Assembly (NCBI RefSeq): GCF_022682495.2
Contig: NW_026527270.1
Location: 1 to 64,000, forward strand
Direction of reading: 5' to 3'
Length of the DNA stretch: 64,000 nt
Source: Desmodus rotundus
Taxonomy: Eukaryota; Chordata; Mammalia; Chiroptera; Phyllostomidae
Made by a program: the position numbers and the translations under genes. Positions 11,042 to 21,466 of the stretch are shown piece by piece. The notes beneath the pieces are model-generated. The model was not told the origin of the DNA. It made no database searches and was given only the letters and a program-made list of their open reading frames with translations. Numbering within the stretch: the first letter of the stretch is position 1; every line of letters starts with the position of its first letter.

Positions 11042-11097
11042 CCCCCTGTTCTTCCATCCGTAAAGGGGTCCCCCTTTACGGATGGAAGAACAGGGGG
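11042..11097. repeat. 56-bp palindrome / hairpin in B (reference copy)
   Basis: Left arm 11042-11068 and right arm 11071-11097 are perfect reverse complements over 27 bp around a 2-base centre (tc at 11069-11070). The left arm begins ccccctgttcttcc and its inner end is taaagggg. It has exactly the same length as the A palindrome and matches it at 50 of 56 positions. The changes sit in paired positions: 8/49 is C:G in A and T:A in B; 23/34 is G:C in A and A:T in B; 22/35 is G.T in A and A:T in B. One copy lies about 302 bp into every B monomer. Confidence 0.95.
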
Positions 11098-11438
11098 GAG
11101 GCGCCCAGGAGATGGCTTTTGTCCGAGCCGCGGCTGGGTGGTTTTCGGGCCAAGAGGCGGGGCCGCGCAGGCGCAGGCAGGCCCCCCCACCACAAGCATC
11201 CCTCCGGGCAACGTGCCCCCCCCTTGAGATATCAGGCCAGGTCCACAGGGTCCCTGGGCTGGTGTCAGAGTTAACGGAAGCCCTCCCTGCCATCCAGAGG
11301 ACCGTGCGTTTTCCCGTGGACCACACTTCCCAGCAGCTCTCCCACCCCCGCAGAGGCAGAGTGCCAGGGAAGAACTAGGGACCTGGGGCCGGGAAGAGGG
11401 GCCGGCCACGGTTCCGCGCCAGGTGGAGCGGTCCCGGC

Positions 11439-11453
11439 GGGCGGGTGGGCGGG
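11439..11453 (+). other. G-quadruplex motif with tandem GC boxes, B monomer (reference copy)
   Basis: Four GGG runs separated by single bases (gggcgggtgggcggg). This is the tightest canonical quadruplex pattern; single-base loops are known to favour a stable parallel fold. It contains overlapping gggcggg GC-box cores of the Sp1/KLF type. It sits inside a 6-bp inverted repeat, ggtccc at 11430-11435 and gggacc at 11451-11456, so a hairpin and the quadruplex would compete for the last G run. It is present in all 32 complete B monomers; in unit 33 the window ends before it. The aligned part of A has broken G runs and no equivalent. Binding or folding in vivo is inference. Confidence 0.8.
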
Positions 11454-11549
11454 ACCCTCGTCCACGGACCGGTCCTCCCGTGGGGAGTCTGGCCCGTGCC
11501 CCGCCTGGGAGGCTAAGAGCCTTGCTTCGCCTGCAACGCCCCCACCCTG

Positions 11550-11563
11550 CCACAAGGCGGCAG
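11550..11563 (+). promoter_or_regulatory. CTCF-like motif in B (weak)
   Basis: ccacaaggcggcag matches 12 of 14 positions of the CTCF core written as CCASYAGRKGGCRS. The mismatches are at the Y and K positions. The A counterpart is a poorer match. CTCF arrays are known in CpG-rich macrosatellites, which makes it worth listing, but a 14-base match in GC-rich DNA may be chance. Confidence 0.2.
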
Positions 11564-11607
11564 ACTTGGACCCAGCCGCTTCAGCCCTCCAGTCTGTGCA
11601 GAACCAC

Positions 11608-11617
11608 CCAAAAATGG
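11608..11617. promoter_or_regulatory. CArG-box match in the AT-richest patch of B (weak)
   Basis: ccaaaaatgg fits CC(A/T)6GG, the SRF consensus, and the right half also resembles a YY1 core. It sits in the least GC-rich stretch of the unit. It is perfect and present in every complete unit but has no other support. Confidence 0.15.
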
Positions 11618-11716
11618 AGTGTGACCGCTGCGACCTCAGTCCCCCAGAGCTCGAACCCCGACCTCTGTGAGGGAATCGGCGGCCTCCTGTCCTTGGCGTC
11701 CGCAAAAGGCATTCAC

Positions 11717-13666
11717 CTGCGGTGAACCAGGGCCTCGGGAGAGCAGGGCCAGGCCCCATGGTAGGAGCCCGGGGGAGGCAACGGCAGCCTCTGCGGCCAG
11801 GCCTCGGGCTCTCGCCGGGGCTCTCTCGGGGCGCGGGCACCCTCTCTCGCCTAGAGAGTGCCCACGCCGTCCCTTGACCCCAGCGAGACACCTGCTTCCC
11901 GTGACAAGAGGCCCCCTGCCTCCATGGAGCTTGGAACTCTGGGGCCGGGCTGCGGGTCACTGGGCTAAGTGGCTGGAAACGCGCAGACCCCTCCGTCCCG
12001 ACCGCCCCACTGCGAAGATCCCCCTGCTCTTCCATCCGTAGGGGGGTCGCCCCTTACGGATGGAAGAGCAGGGGGGAGGCCCCCAGGAGATGGCATTTGT
12101 CAGAGCCGCAGCTGGCCGGTTTCGGGCCGAGACGCGGGACCCGGCAGGTAGAGGGCAGGCAGCCCCACCAGAAGCCTCCCTCGGGGCAACGGGCCCCACC
12201 CTGGACATCTCAGGCCTGCTTCACAGAGTCCCTGGGGTCCTGTCCGTGGAACTGGAAGCTCTCCCCGCCACCCAGAGGTCCGTTCCTTTGCCCGTGGACC
12301 ACACTTGCCGGCGCGTCTCCCACCCCGGCAGAGGCAGAGTGCCAAGGGAGAACTAGGGACCCGGGGCCACGATGAGGGGCGGGCCAGGGTTCCGCGCCTG
12401 GTGGGCAGGGGCCCGGGCGGTCCGGACCCACGCCCAGGGACCCCGTCTCCCGGGGGGACTCGGGCCTGAGGCCTGCCTGGGGGGCTGAGAGTCTTTCTGG
12501 GCTCAAACGGCCCCACCCTGCCCCGAGGCGGCAAACGTGCACCGAGACGCTTCGACTCTCTAAAGTCTGGGCTGGACTTGGCGAGAAGGGACTGTGTCCG
12601 CTGGGACCCGGGTCCCACAGAGCTCGAACCCCCCTCCCCGTGAAGGCATCCGCGGCCTGTGGTCCTTGGTGTCCGCAAAAGGCATTCACCTGCGGAGAAC
12701 CTGGGCCCAGGTGAGCGGGACCAGGCCCCACGGCAGGAGCCTAGGGAGGCCCCTGGAGCCACGGGGGCCAGGGCCGGGCATTTTCCCGGGTGCTCTCTCG
12801 GGTCCCGGGTGCCCTCTCTCGCCCGGGGAGTGCCCACGCCGTCCCTTGACCCCCGCAGGACGCCTGCATCCCGCCATAAGCGGCCCACCTCCTCCACGGA
12901 GCGCGGACACAGGGGGCCGGGGTGCGAGCAACTGGCCTACGTGGCGGCAAACCCGCAGACCCCTCCGTCCCGTCCCCGCCACTGCGAAGATCCCCCTGTT
13001 CTTCCATCCGTAAAGGGGTCCCCCTTTACGGATGGAAGAACAGGGGGGAGGCGCCCAGGAGATGGCTTTTGTCCGAGCCGCGGCTGGGTGGTTTTCGGGC
13101 CAAGAGGCGGGGCCGCGCAGGCGCAGGCAGGCCCCCCCACCACAAGCATCCCTCCGGGCAACGTGCCCCCCCCTTGAGATATCAGGCCAGGTCCACAGGG
13201 TCCCTGGGCTGGTGTCAGAGTTAACGGAAGCCCTCCCTGCCATCCAGAGGACCGTGCGTTTTCCCGTGGACCACACTTCCCAGCAGCTCTCCCACCCCCG
13301 CAGAGGCAGAGTGCCAGGGAAGAACTAGGGACCTGGGGCCGGGAAGAGGGGCCGGCCACGGTTCCGCGCCAGGTGGAGCGGTCCCGGCGGGCGGGTGGGC
13401 GGGACCCTCGTCCACGGACCGGTCCTCCCGTGGGGAGTCTGGCCCGTGCCCCGCCTGGGAGGCTAAGAGCCTTGCTTCGCCTGCAACGCCCCCACCCTGC
13501 CACAAGGCGGCAGACTTGGACCCAGCCGCTTCAGCCCTCCAGTCTGTGCAGAACCACCCAAAAATGGAGTGTGACCGCTGCGACCTCAGTCCCCCAGAGC
13601 TCGAACCCCGACCTCTGTGAGGGAATCGGCGGCCTCCTGTCCTTGGCGTCCGCAAAAGGCATTCAC
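11717..13666 (+). repeat. HOR unit 7
   Basis: B monomer starts at 12690. Palindromes 12020-12075 and 12992-13047; G4 motif 13389-13403. No variant seen. Confidence 0.98.
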
Positions 13667-15616
13667 CTGCGGTGAACCAGGGCCTCGGGAGAGCAGGGCC
13701 AGGCCCCATGGTAGGAGCCCGGGGGAGGCAACGGCAGCCTCTGCGGCCAGGCCTCGGGCTCTCGCCGGGGCTCTCTCGGGGCGCGGGCACCCTCTCTCGC
13801 CTAGAGAGTGCCCACGCCGTCCCTTGACCCCAGCGAGACACCTGCTTCCCGTGACAAGAGGCCCCCTGCCTCCATGGAGCTTGGAACTCTGGGGCCGGGC
13901 TGCGGGTCACTGGGCTAAGTGGCTGGAAACGCGCAGACCCCTCCGTCCCGACCGCCCCACTGCGAAGATCCCCCTGCTCTTCCATCCGTAGGGGGGTCGC
14001 CCCTTACGGATGGAAGAGCAGGGGGGAGGCCCCCAGGAGATGGCATTTGTCAGAGCCGCAGCTGGCCGGTTTCGGGCCGAGACGCGGGACCCGGCAGGTA
14101 GAGGGCAGGCAGCCCCACCAGAAGCCTCCCTCGGGGCAACGGGCCCCACCCTGGACATCTCAGGCCTGCTTCACAGAGTCCCTGGGGTCCTGTCCGTGGA
14201 ACTGGAAGCTCTCCCCGCCACCCAGAGGTCCGTTCCTTTGCCCGTGGACCACACTTGCCGGCGCGTCTCCCACCCCGGCAGAGGCAGAGTGCCAAGGGAG
14301 AACTAGGGACCCGGGGCCACGATGAGGGGCGGGCCAGGGTTCCGCGCCTGGTGGGCAGGGGCCCGGGCGGTCCGGACCCACGCCCAGGGACCCCGTCTCC
14401 CGGGGGGACTCGGGCCTGAGGCCTGCCTGGGGGGCTGAGAGTCTTTCTGGGCTCAAACGGCCCCACCCTGCCCCGAGGCGGCAAACGTGCACCGAGACGC
14501 TTCGACTCTCTAAAGTCTGGGCTGGACTTGGCGAGAAGGGACTGTGTCCGCTGGGACCCGGGTCCCACAGAGCTCGAACCCCCCTCCCCGTGAAGGCATC
14601 CGCGGCCTGTGGTCCTTGGTGTCCGCAAAAGGCATTCACCTGCGGAGAACCTGGGCCCAGGTGAGCGGGACCAGGCCCCACGGCAGGAGCCTAGGGAGGC
14701 CCCTGGAGCCACGGGGGCCAGGGCCGGGCATTTTCCCGGGTGCTCTCTCGGGTCCCGGGTGCCCTCTCTCGCCCGGGGAGTGCCCACGCCGTCCCTTGAC
14801 CCCCGCAGGACGCCTGCATCCCGCCATAAGCGGCCCACCTCCTCCACGGAGCGCGGACACAGGGGGCCGGGGTGCGAGCAACTGGCCTACGTGGCGGCAA
14901 ACCCGCAGACCCCTCCGTCCCGTCCCCGCCACTGCGAAGATCCCCCTGTTCTTCCATCCGTAAAGGGGTCCCCCTTTACGGATGGAAGAACAGGGGGGAG
15001 GCGCCCAGGAGATGGCTTTTGTCCGAGCCGCGGCTGGGTGGTTTTCGGGCCAAGAGGCGGGGCCGCGCAGGCGCAGGCAGGCCCCCCCACCACAAGCATC
15101 CCTCCGGGCAACGTGCCCCCCCCTTGAGATATCAGGCCAGGTCCACAGGGTCCCTGGGCTGGTGTCAGAGTTAACGGAAGCCCTCCCTGCCATCCAGAGG
15201 ACCGTGCGTTTTCCCGTGGACCACACTTCCCAGCAGCTCTCCCACCCCCGCAGAGGCAGAGTGCCAGGGAAGAACTAGGGACCTGGGGCCGGGAAGAGGG
15301 GCCGGCCACGGTTCCGCGCCAGGTGGAGCGGTCCCGGCGGGCGGGTGGGCGGGACCCTCGTCCACGGACCGGTCCTCCCGTGGGGAGTCTGGCCCGTGCC
15401 CCGCCTGGGAGGCTAAGAGCCTTGCTTCGCCTGCAACGCCCCCACCCTGCCACAAGGCGGCAGACTTGGACCCAGCCGCTTCAGCCCTCCAGTCTGTGCA
15501 GAACCACCCAAAAATGGAGTGTGACCGCTGCGACCTCAGTCCCCCAGAGCTCGAACCCCGACCTCTGTGAGGGAATCGGCGGCCTCCTGTCCTTGGCGTC
15601 CGCAAAAGGCATTCAC
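13667..15616 (+). repeat. HOR unit 8
   Basis: B monomer starts at 14640. Palindromes 13970-14025 and 14942-14997; G4 motif 15339-15353. No variant seen. Confidence 0.98.
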
Positions 15617-17566
15617 CTGCGGTGAACCAGGGCCTCGGGAGAGCAGGGCCAGGCCCCATGGTAGGAGCCCGGGGGAGGCAACGGCAGCCTCTGCGGCCAG
15701 GCCTCGGGCTCTCGCCGGGGCTCTCTCGGGGCGCGGGCACCCTCTCTCGCCTAGAGAGTGCCCACGCCGTCCCTTGACCCCAGCGAGACACCTGCTTCCC
15801 GTGACAAGAGGCCCCCTGCCTCCATGGAGCTTGGAACTCTGGGGCCGGGCTGCGGGTCACTGGGCTAAGTGGCTGGAAACGCGCAGACCCCTCCGTCCCG
15901 ACCGCCCCACTGCGAAGATCCCCCTGCTCTTCCATCCGTAGGGGGGTCGCCCCTTACGGATGGAAGAGCAGGGGGGAGGCCCCCAGGAGATGGCATTTGT
16001 CAGAGCCGCAGCTGGCCGGTTTCGGGCCGAGACGCGGGACCCGGCAGGTAGAGGGCAGGCAGCCCCACCAGAAGCCTCCCTCGGGGCAACGGGCCCCACC
16101 CTGGACATCTCAGGCCTGCTTCACAGAGTCCCTGGGGTCCTGTCCGTGGAACTGGAAGCTCTCCCCGCCACCCAGAGGTCCGTTCCTTTGCCCGTGGACC
16201 ACACTTGCCGGCGCGTCTCCCACCCCGGCAGAGGCAGAGTGCCAAGGGAGAACTAGGGACCCGGGGCCACGATGAGGGGCGGGCCAGGGTTCCGCGCCTG
16301 GTGGGCAGGGGCCCGGGCGGTCCGGACCCACGCCCAGGGACCCCGTCTCCCGGGGGGACTCGGGCCTGAGGCCTGCCTGGGGGGCTGAGAGTCTTTCTGG
16401 GCTCAAACGGCCCCACCCTGCCCCGAGGCGGCAAACGTGCACCGAGACGCTTCGACTCTCTAAAGTCTGGGCTGGACTTGGCGAGAAGGGACTGTGTCCG
16501 CTGGGACCCGGGTCCCACAGAGCTCGAACCCCCCTCCCCGTGAAGGCATCCGCGGCCTGTGGTCCTTGGTGTCCGCAAAAGGCATTCACCTGCGGAGAAC
16601 CTGGGCCCAGGTGAGCGGGACCAGGCCCCACGGCAGGAGCCTAGGGAGGCCCCTGGAGCCACGGGGGCCAGGGCCGGGCATTTTCCCGGGTGCTCTCTCG
16701 GGTCCCGGGTGCCCTCTCTCGCCCGGGGAGTGCCCACGCCGTCCCTTGACCCCCGCAGGACGCCTGCATCCCGCCATAAGCGGCCCACCTCCTCCACGGA
16801 GCGCGGACACAGGGGGCCGGGGTGCGAGCAACTGGCCTACGTGGCGGCAAACCCGCAGACCCCTCCGTCCCGTCCCCGCCACTGCGAAGATCCCCCTGTT
16901 CTTCCATCCGTAAAGGGGTCCCCCTTTACGGATGGAAGAACAGGGGGGAGGCGCCCAGGAGATGGCTTTTGTCCGAGCCGCGGCTGGGTGGTTTTCGGGC
17001 CAAGAGGCGGGGCCGCGCAGGCGCAGGCAGGCCCCCCCACCACAAGCATCCCTCCGGGCAACGTGCCCCCCCCTTGAGATATCAGGCCAGGTCCACAGGG
17101 TCCCTGGGCTGGTGTCAGAGTTAACGGAAGCCCTCCCTGCCATCCAGAGGACCGTGCGTTTTCCCGTGGACCACACTTCCCAGCAGCTCTCCCACCCCCG
17201 CAGAGGCAGAGTGCCAGGGAAGAACTAGGGACCTGGGGCCGGGAAGAGGGGCCGGCCACGGTTCCGCGCCAGGTGGAGCGGTCCCGGCGGGCGGGTGGGC
17301 GGGACCCTCGTCCACGGACCGGTCCTCCCGTGGGGAGTCTGGCCCGTGCCCCGCCTGGGAGGCTAAGAGCCTTGCTTCGCCTGCAACGCCCCCACCCTGC
17401 CACAAGGCGGCAGACTTGGACCCAGCCGCTTCAGCCCTCCAGTCTGTGCAGAACCACCCAAAAATGGAGTGTGACCGCTGCGACCTCAGTCCCCCAGAGC
17501 TCGAACCCCGACCTCTGTGAGGGAATCGGCGGCCTCCTGTCCTTGGCGTCCGCAAAAGGCATTCAC
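15617..17566 (+). repeat. HOR unit 9
   Basis: B monomer starts at 16590. Palindromes 15920-15975 and 16892-16947; G4 motif 17289-17303. No variant seen. Confidence 0.98.
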
Positions 17567-19516
17567 CTGCGGTGAACCAGGGCCTCGGGAGAGCAGGGCC
17601 AGGCCCCATGGTAGGAGCCCGGGGGAGGCAACGGCAGCCTCTGCGGCCAGGCCTCGGGCTCTCGCCGGGGCTCTCTCGGGGCGCGGGCACCCTCTCTCGC
17701 CTAGAGAGTGCCCACGCCGTCCCTTGACCCCAGCGAGACACCTGCTTCCCGTGACAAGAGGCCCCCTGCCTCCATGGAGCTTGGAACTCTGGGGCCGGGC
17801 TGCGGGTCACTGGGCTAAGTGGCTGGAAACGCGCAGACCCCTCCGTCCCGACCGCCCCACTGCGAAGATCCCCCTGCTCTTCCATCCGTAGGGGGGTCGC
17901 CCCTTACGGATGGAAGAGCAGGGGGGAGGCCCCCAGGAGATGGCATTTGTCAGAGCCGCAGCTGGCCGGTTTCGGGCCGAGACGCGGGACCCGGCAGGTA
18001 GAGGGCAGGCAGCCCCACCAGAAGCCTCCCTCGGGGCAACGGGCCCCACCCTGGACATCTCAGGCCTGCTTCACAGAGTCCCTGGGGTCCTGTCCGTGGA
18101 ACTGGAAGCTCTCCCCGCCACCCAGAGGTCCGTTCCTTTGCCCGTGGACCACACTTGCCGGCGCGTCTCCCACCCCGGCAGAGGCAGAGTGCCAAGGGAG
18201 AACTAGGGACCCGGGGCCACGATGAGGGGCGGGCCAGGGTTCCGCGCCTGGTGGGCAGGGGCCCGGGCGGTCCGGACCCACGCCCAGGGACCCCGTCTCC
18301 CGGGGGGACTCGGGCCTGAGGCCTGCCTGGGGGGCTGAGAGTCTTTCTGGGCTCAAACGGCCCCACCCTGCCCCGAGGCGGCAAACGTGCACCGAGACGC
18401 TTCGACTCTCTAAAGTCTGGGCTGGACTTGGCGAGAAGGGACTGTGTCCGCTGGGACCCGGGTCCCACAGAGCTCGAACCCCCCTCCCCGTGAAGGCATC
18501 CGCGGCCTGTGGTCCTTGGTGTCCGCAAAAGGCATTCACCTGCGGAGAACCTGGGCCCAGGTGAGCGGGACCAGGCCCCACGGCAGGAGCCTAGGGAGGC
18601 CCCTGGAGCCACGGGGGCCAGGGCCGGGCATTTTCCCGGGTGCTCTCTCGGGTCCCGGGTGCCCTCTCTCGCCCGGGGAGTGCCCACGCCGTCCCTTGAC
18701 CCCCGCAGGACGCCTGCATCCCGCCATAAGCGGCCCACCTCCTCCACGGAGCGCGGACACAGGGGGCCGGGGTGCGAGCAACTGGCCTACGTGGCGGCAA
18801 ACCCGCAGACCCCTCCGTCCCGTCCCCGCCACTGCGAAGATCCCCCTGTTCTTCCATCCGTAAAGGGGTCCCCCTTTACGGATGGAAGAACAGGGGGGAG
18901 GCGCCCAGGAGATGGCTTTTGTCCGAGCCGCGGCTGGGTGGTTTTCGGGCCAAGAGGCGGGGCCGCGCAGGCGCAGGCAGGCCCCCCCACCACAAGCATC
19001 CCTCCGGGCAACGTGCCCCCCCCTTGAGATATCAGGCCAGGTCCACAGGGTCCCTGGGCTGGTGTCAGAGTTAACGGAAGCCCTCCCTGCCATCCAGAGG
19101 ACCGTGCGTTTTCCCGTGGACCACACTTCCCAGCAGCTCTCCCACCCCCGCAGAGGCAGAGTGCCAGGGAAGAACTAGGGACCTGGGGCCGGGAAGAGGG
19201 GCCGGCCACGGTTCCGCGCCAGGTGGAGCGGTCCCGGCGGGCGGGTGGGCGGGACCCTCGTCCACGGACCGGTCCTCCCGTGGGGAGTCTGGCCCGTGCC
19301 CCGCCTGGGAGGCTAAGAGCCTTGCTTCGCCTGCAACGCCCCCACCCTGCCACAAGGCGGCAGACTTGGACCCAGCCGCTTCAGCCCTCCAGTCTGTGCA
19401 GAACCACCCAAAAATGGAGTGTGACCGCTGCGACCTCAGTCCCCCAGAGCTCGAACCCCGACCTCTGTGAGGGAATCGGCGGCCTCCTGTCCTTGGCGTC
19501 CGCAAAAGGCATTCAC
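17567..19516 (+). repeat. HOR unit 10
   Basis: B monomer starts at 18540. Palindromes 17870-17925 and 18842-18897; G4 motif 19239-19253. No variant seen. Confidence 0.98.
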
Positions 19517-21466
19517 CTGCGGTGAACCAGGGCCTCGGGAGAGCAGGGCCAGGCCCCATGGTAGGAGCCCGGGGGAGGCAACGGCAGCCTCTGCGGCCAG
19601 GCCTCGGGCTCTCGCCGGGGCTCTCTCGGGGCGCGGGCACCCTCTCTCGCCTAGAGAGTGCCCACGCCGTCCCTTGACCCCAGCGAGACACCTGCTTCCC
19701 GTGACAAGAGGCCCCCTGCCTCCATGGAGCTTGGAACTCTGGGGCCGGGCTGCGGGTCACTGGGCTAAGTGGCTGGAAACGCGCAGACCCCTCCGTCCCG
19801 ACCGCCCCACTGCGAAGATCCCCCTGCTCTTCCATCCGTAGGGGGGTCGCCCCTTACGGATGGAAGAGCAGGGGGGAGGCCCCCAGGAGATGGCATTTGT
19901 CAGAGCCGCAGCTGGCCGGTTTCGGGCCGAGACGCGGGACCCGGCAGGTAGAGGGCAGGCAGCCCCACCAGAAGCCTCCCTCGGGGCAACGGGCCCCACC
20001 CTGGACATCTCAGGCCTGCTTCACAGAGTCCCTGGGGTCCTGTCCGTGGAACTGGAAGCTCTCCCCGCCACCCAGAGGTCCGTTCCTTTGCCCGTGGACC
20101 ACACTTGCCGGCGCGTCTCCCACCCCGGCAGAGGCAGAGTGCCAAGGGAGAACTAGGGACCCGGGGCCACGATGAGGGGCGGGCCAGGGTTCCGCGCCTG
20201 GTGGGCAGGGGCCCGGGCGGTCCGGACCCACGCCCAGGGACCCCGTCTCCCGGGGGGACTCGGGCCTGAGGCCTGCCTGGGGGGCTGAGAGTCTTTCTGG
20301 GCTCAAACGGCCCCACCCTGCCCCGAGGCGGCAAACGTGCACCGAGACGCTTCGACTCTCTAAAGTCTGGGCTGGACTTGGCGAGAAGGGACTGTGTCCG
20401 CTGGGACCCGGGTCCCACAGAGCTCGAACCCCCCTCCCCGTGAAGGCATCCGCGGCCTGTGGTCCTTGGTGTCCGCAAAAGGCATTCACCTGCGGAGAAC
20501 CTGGGCCCAGGTGAGCGGGACCAGGCCCCACGGCAGGAGCCTAGGGAGGCCCCTGGAGCCACGGGGGCCAGGGCCGGGCATTTTCCCGGGTGCTCTCTCG
20601 GGTCCCGGGTGCCCTCTCTCGCCCGGGGAGTGCCCACGCCGTCCCTTGACCCCCGCAGGACGCCTGCATCCCGCCATAAGCGGCCCACCTCCTCCACGGA
20701 GCGCGGACACAGGGGGCCGGGGTGCGAGCAACTGGCCTACGTGGCGGCAAACCCGCAGACCCCTCCGTCCCGTCCCCGCCACTGCGAAGATCCCCCTGTT
20801 CTTCCATCCGTAAAGGGGTCCCCCTTTACGGATGGAAGAACAGGGGGGAGGCGCCCAGGAGATGGCTTTTGTCCGAGCCGCGGCTGGGTGGTTTTCGGGC
20901 CAAGAGGCGGGGCCGCGCAGGCGCAGGCAGGCCCCCCCACCACAAGCATCCCTCCGGGCAACGTGCCCCCCCCTTGAGATATCAGGCCAGGTCCACAGGG
21001 TCCCTGGGCTGGTGTCAGAGTTAACGGAAGCCCTCCCTGCCATCCAGAGGACCGTGCGTTTTCCCGTGGACCACACTTCCCAGCAGCTCTCCCACCCCCG
21101 CAGAGGCAGAGTGCCAGGGAAGAACTAGGGACCTGGGGCCGGGAAGAGGGGCCGGCCACGGTTCCGCGCCAGGTGGAGCGGTCCCGGCGGGCGGGTGGGC
21201 GGGACCCTCGTCCACGGACCGGTCCTCCCGTGGGGAGTCTGGCCCGTGCCCCGCCTGGGAGGCTAAGAGCCTTGCTTCGCCTGCAACGCCCCCACCCTGC
21301 CACAAGGCGGCAGACTTGGACCCAGCCGCTTCAGCCCTCCAGTCTGTGCAGAACCACCCAAAAATGGAGTGTGACCGCTGCGACCTCAGTCCCCCAGAGC
21401 TCGAACCCCGACCTCTGTGAGGGAATCGGCGGCCTCCTGTCCTTGGCGTCCGCAAAAGGCATTCAC
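19517..21466 (+). repeat. HOR unit 11
   Basis: B monomer starts at 20490. Palindromes 19820-19875 and 20792-20847; G4 motif 21189-21203. No variant seen. Confidence 0.98.

Larger units (their letters stand above)
9767..11716 (+). repeat. HOR unit 6 (1950 bp, reference copy)
   Basis: First unit of standard length, used here as reference. A monomer 9767-10739, B monomer 10740-11716. Palindromes 10070-10125 and 11042-11097; G4 motif 11439-11453; EcoRV site (gatatc) 11228-11233 in B. No variant seen. Confidence 0.99.
10740..11716 (+). repeat. B monomer of the dimer (reference copy)
   Basis: 977 bp, homologous to A throughout. Landmarks: a splice-donor-like cag/gtgagc at 10758-10766; the shared 26-bp block 10878-10903; the palindrome 11042-11097; EcoRV site 11228-11233; the G4/GC-box motif 11439-11453; a CTCF-like match 11550-11563; a CArG-box match 11608-11617; the shared cagagctcgaacccc block 11645-11659; and the junction block 11698-11722 that runs into the next A. 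Confidence 0.95.

Noticed and set aside
11143..11170. TTCG...CGGG pattern resembling a CENP-B box (also near 10220 in A and near 11527 in B)
   Set aside because: Spacing between TTCG and CGGG is 10 bases rather than 7 in both monomers, and the cttcgcctgcaacg site near 11527 lacks the required GGG and central A. The minus-strand candidate near 11022-11037 has spacing 6 and no T. None meets the essential box.
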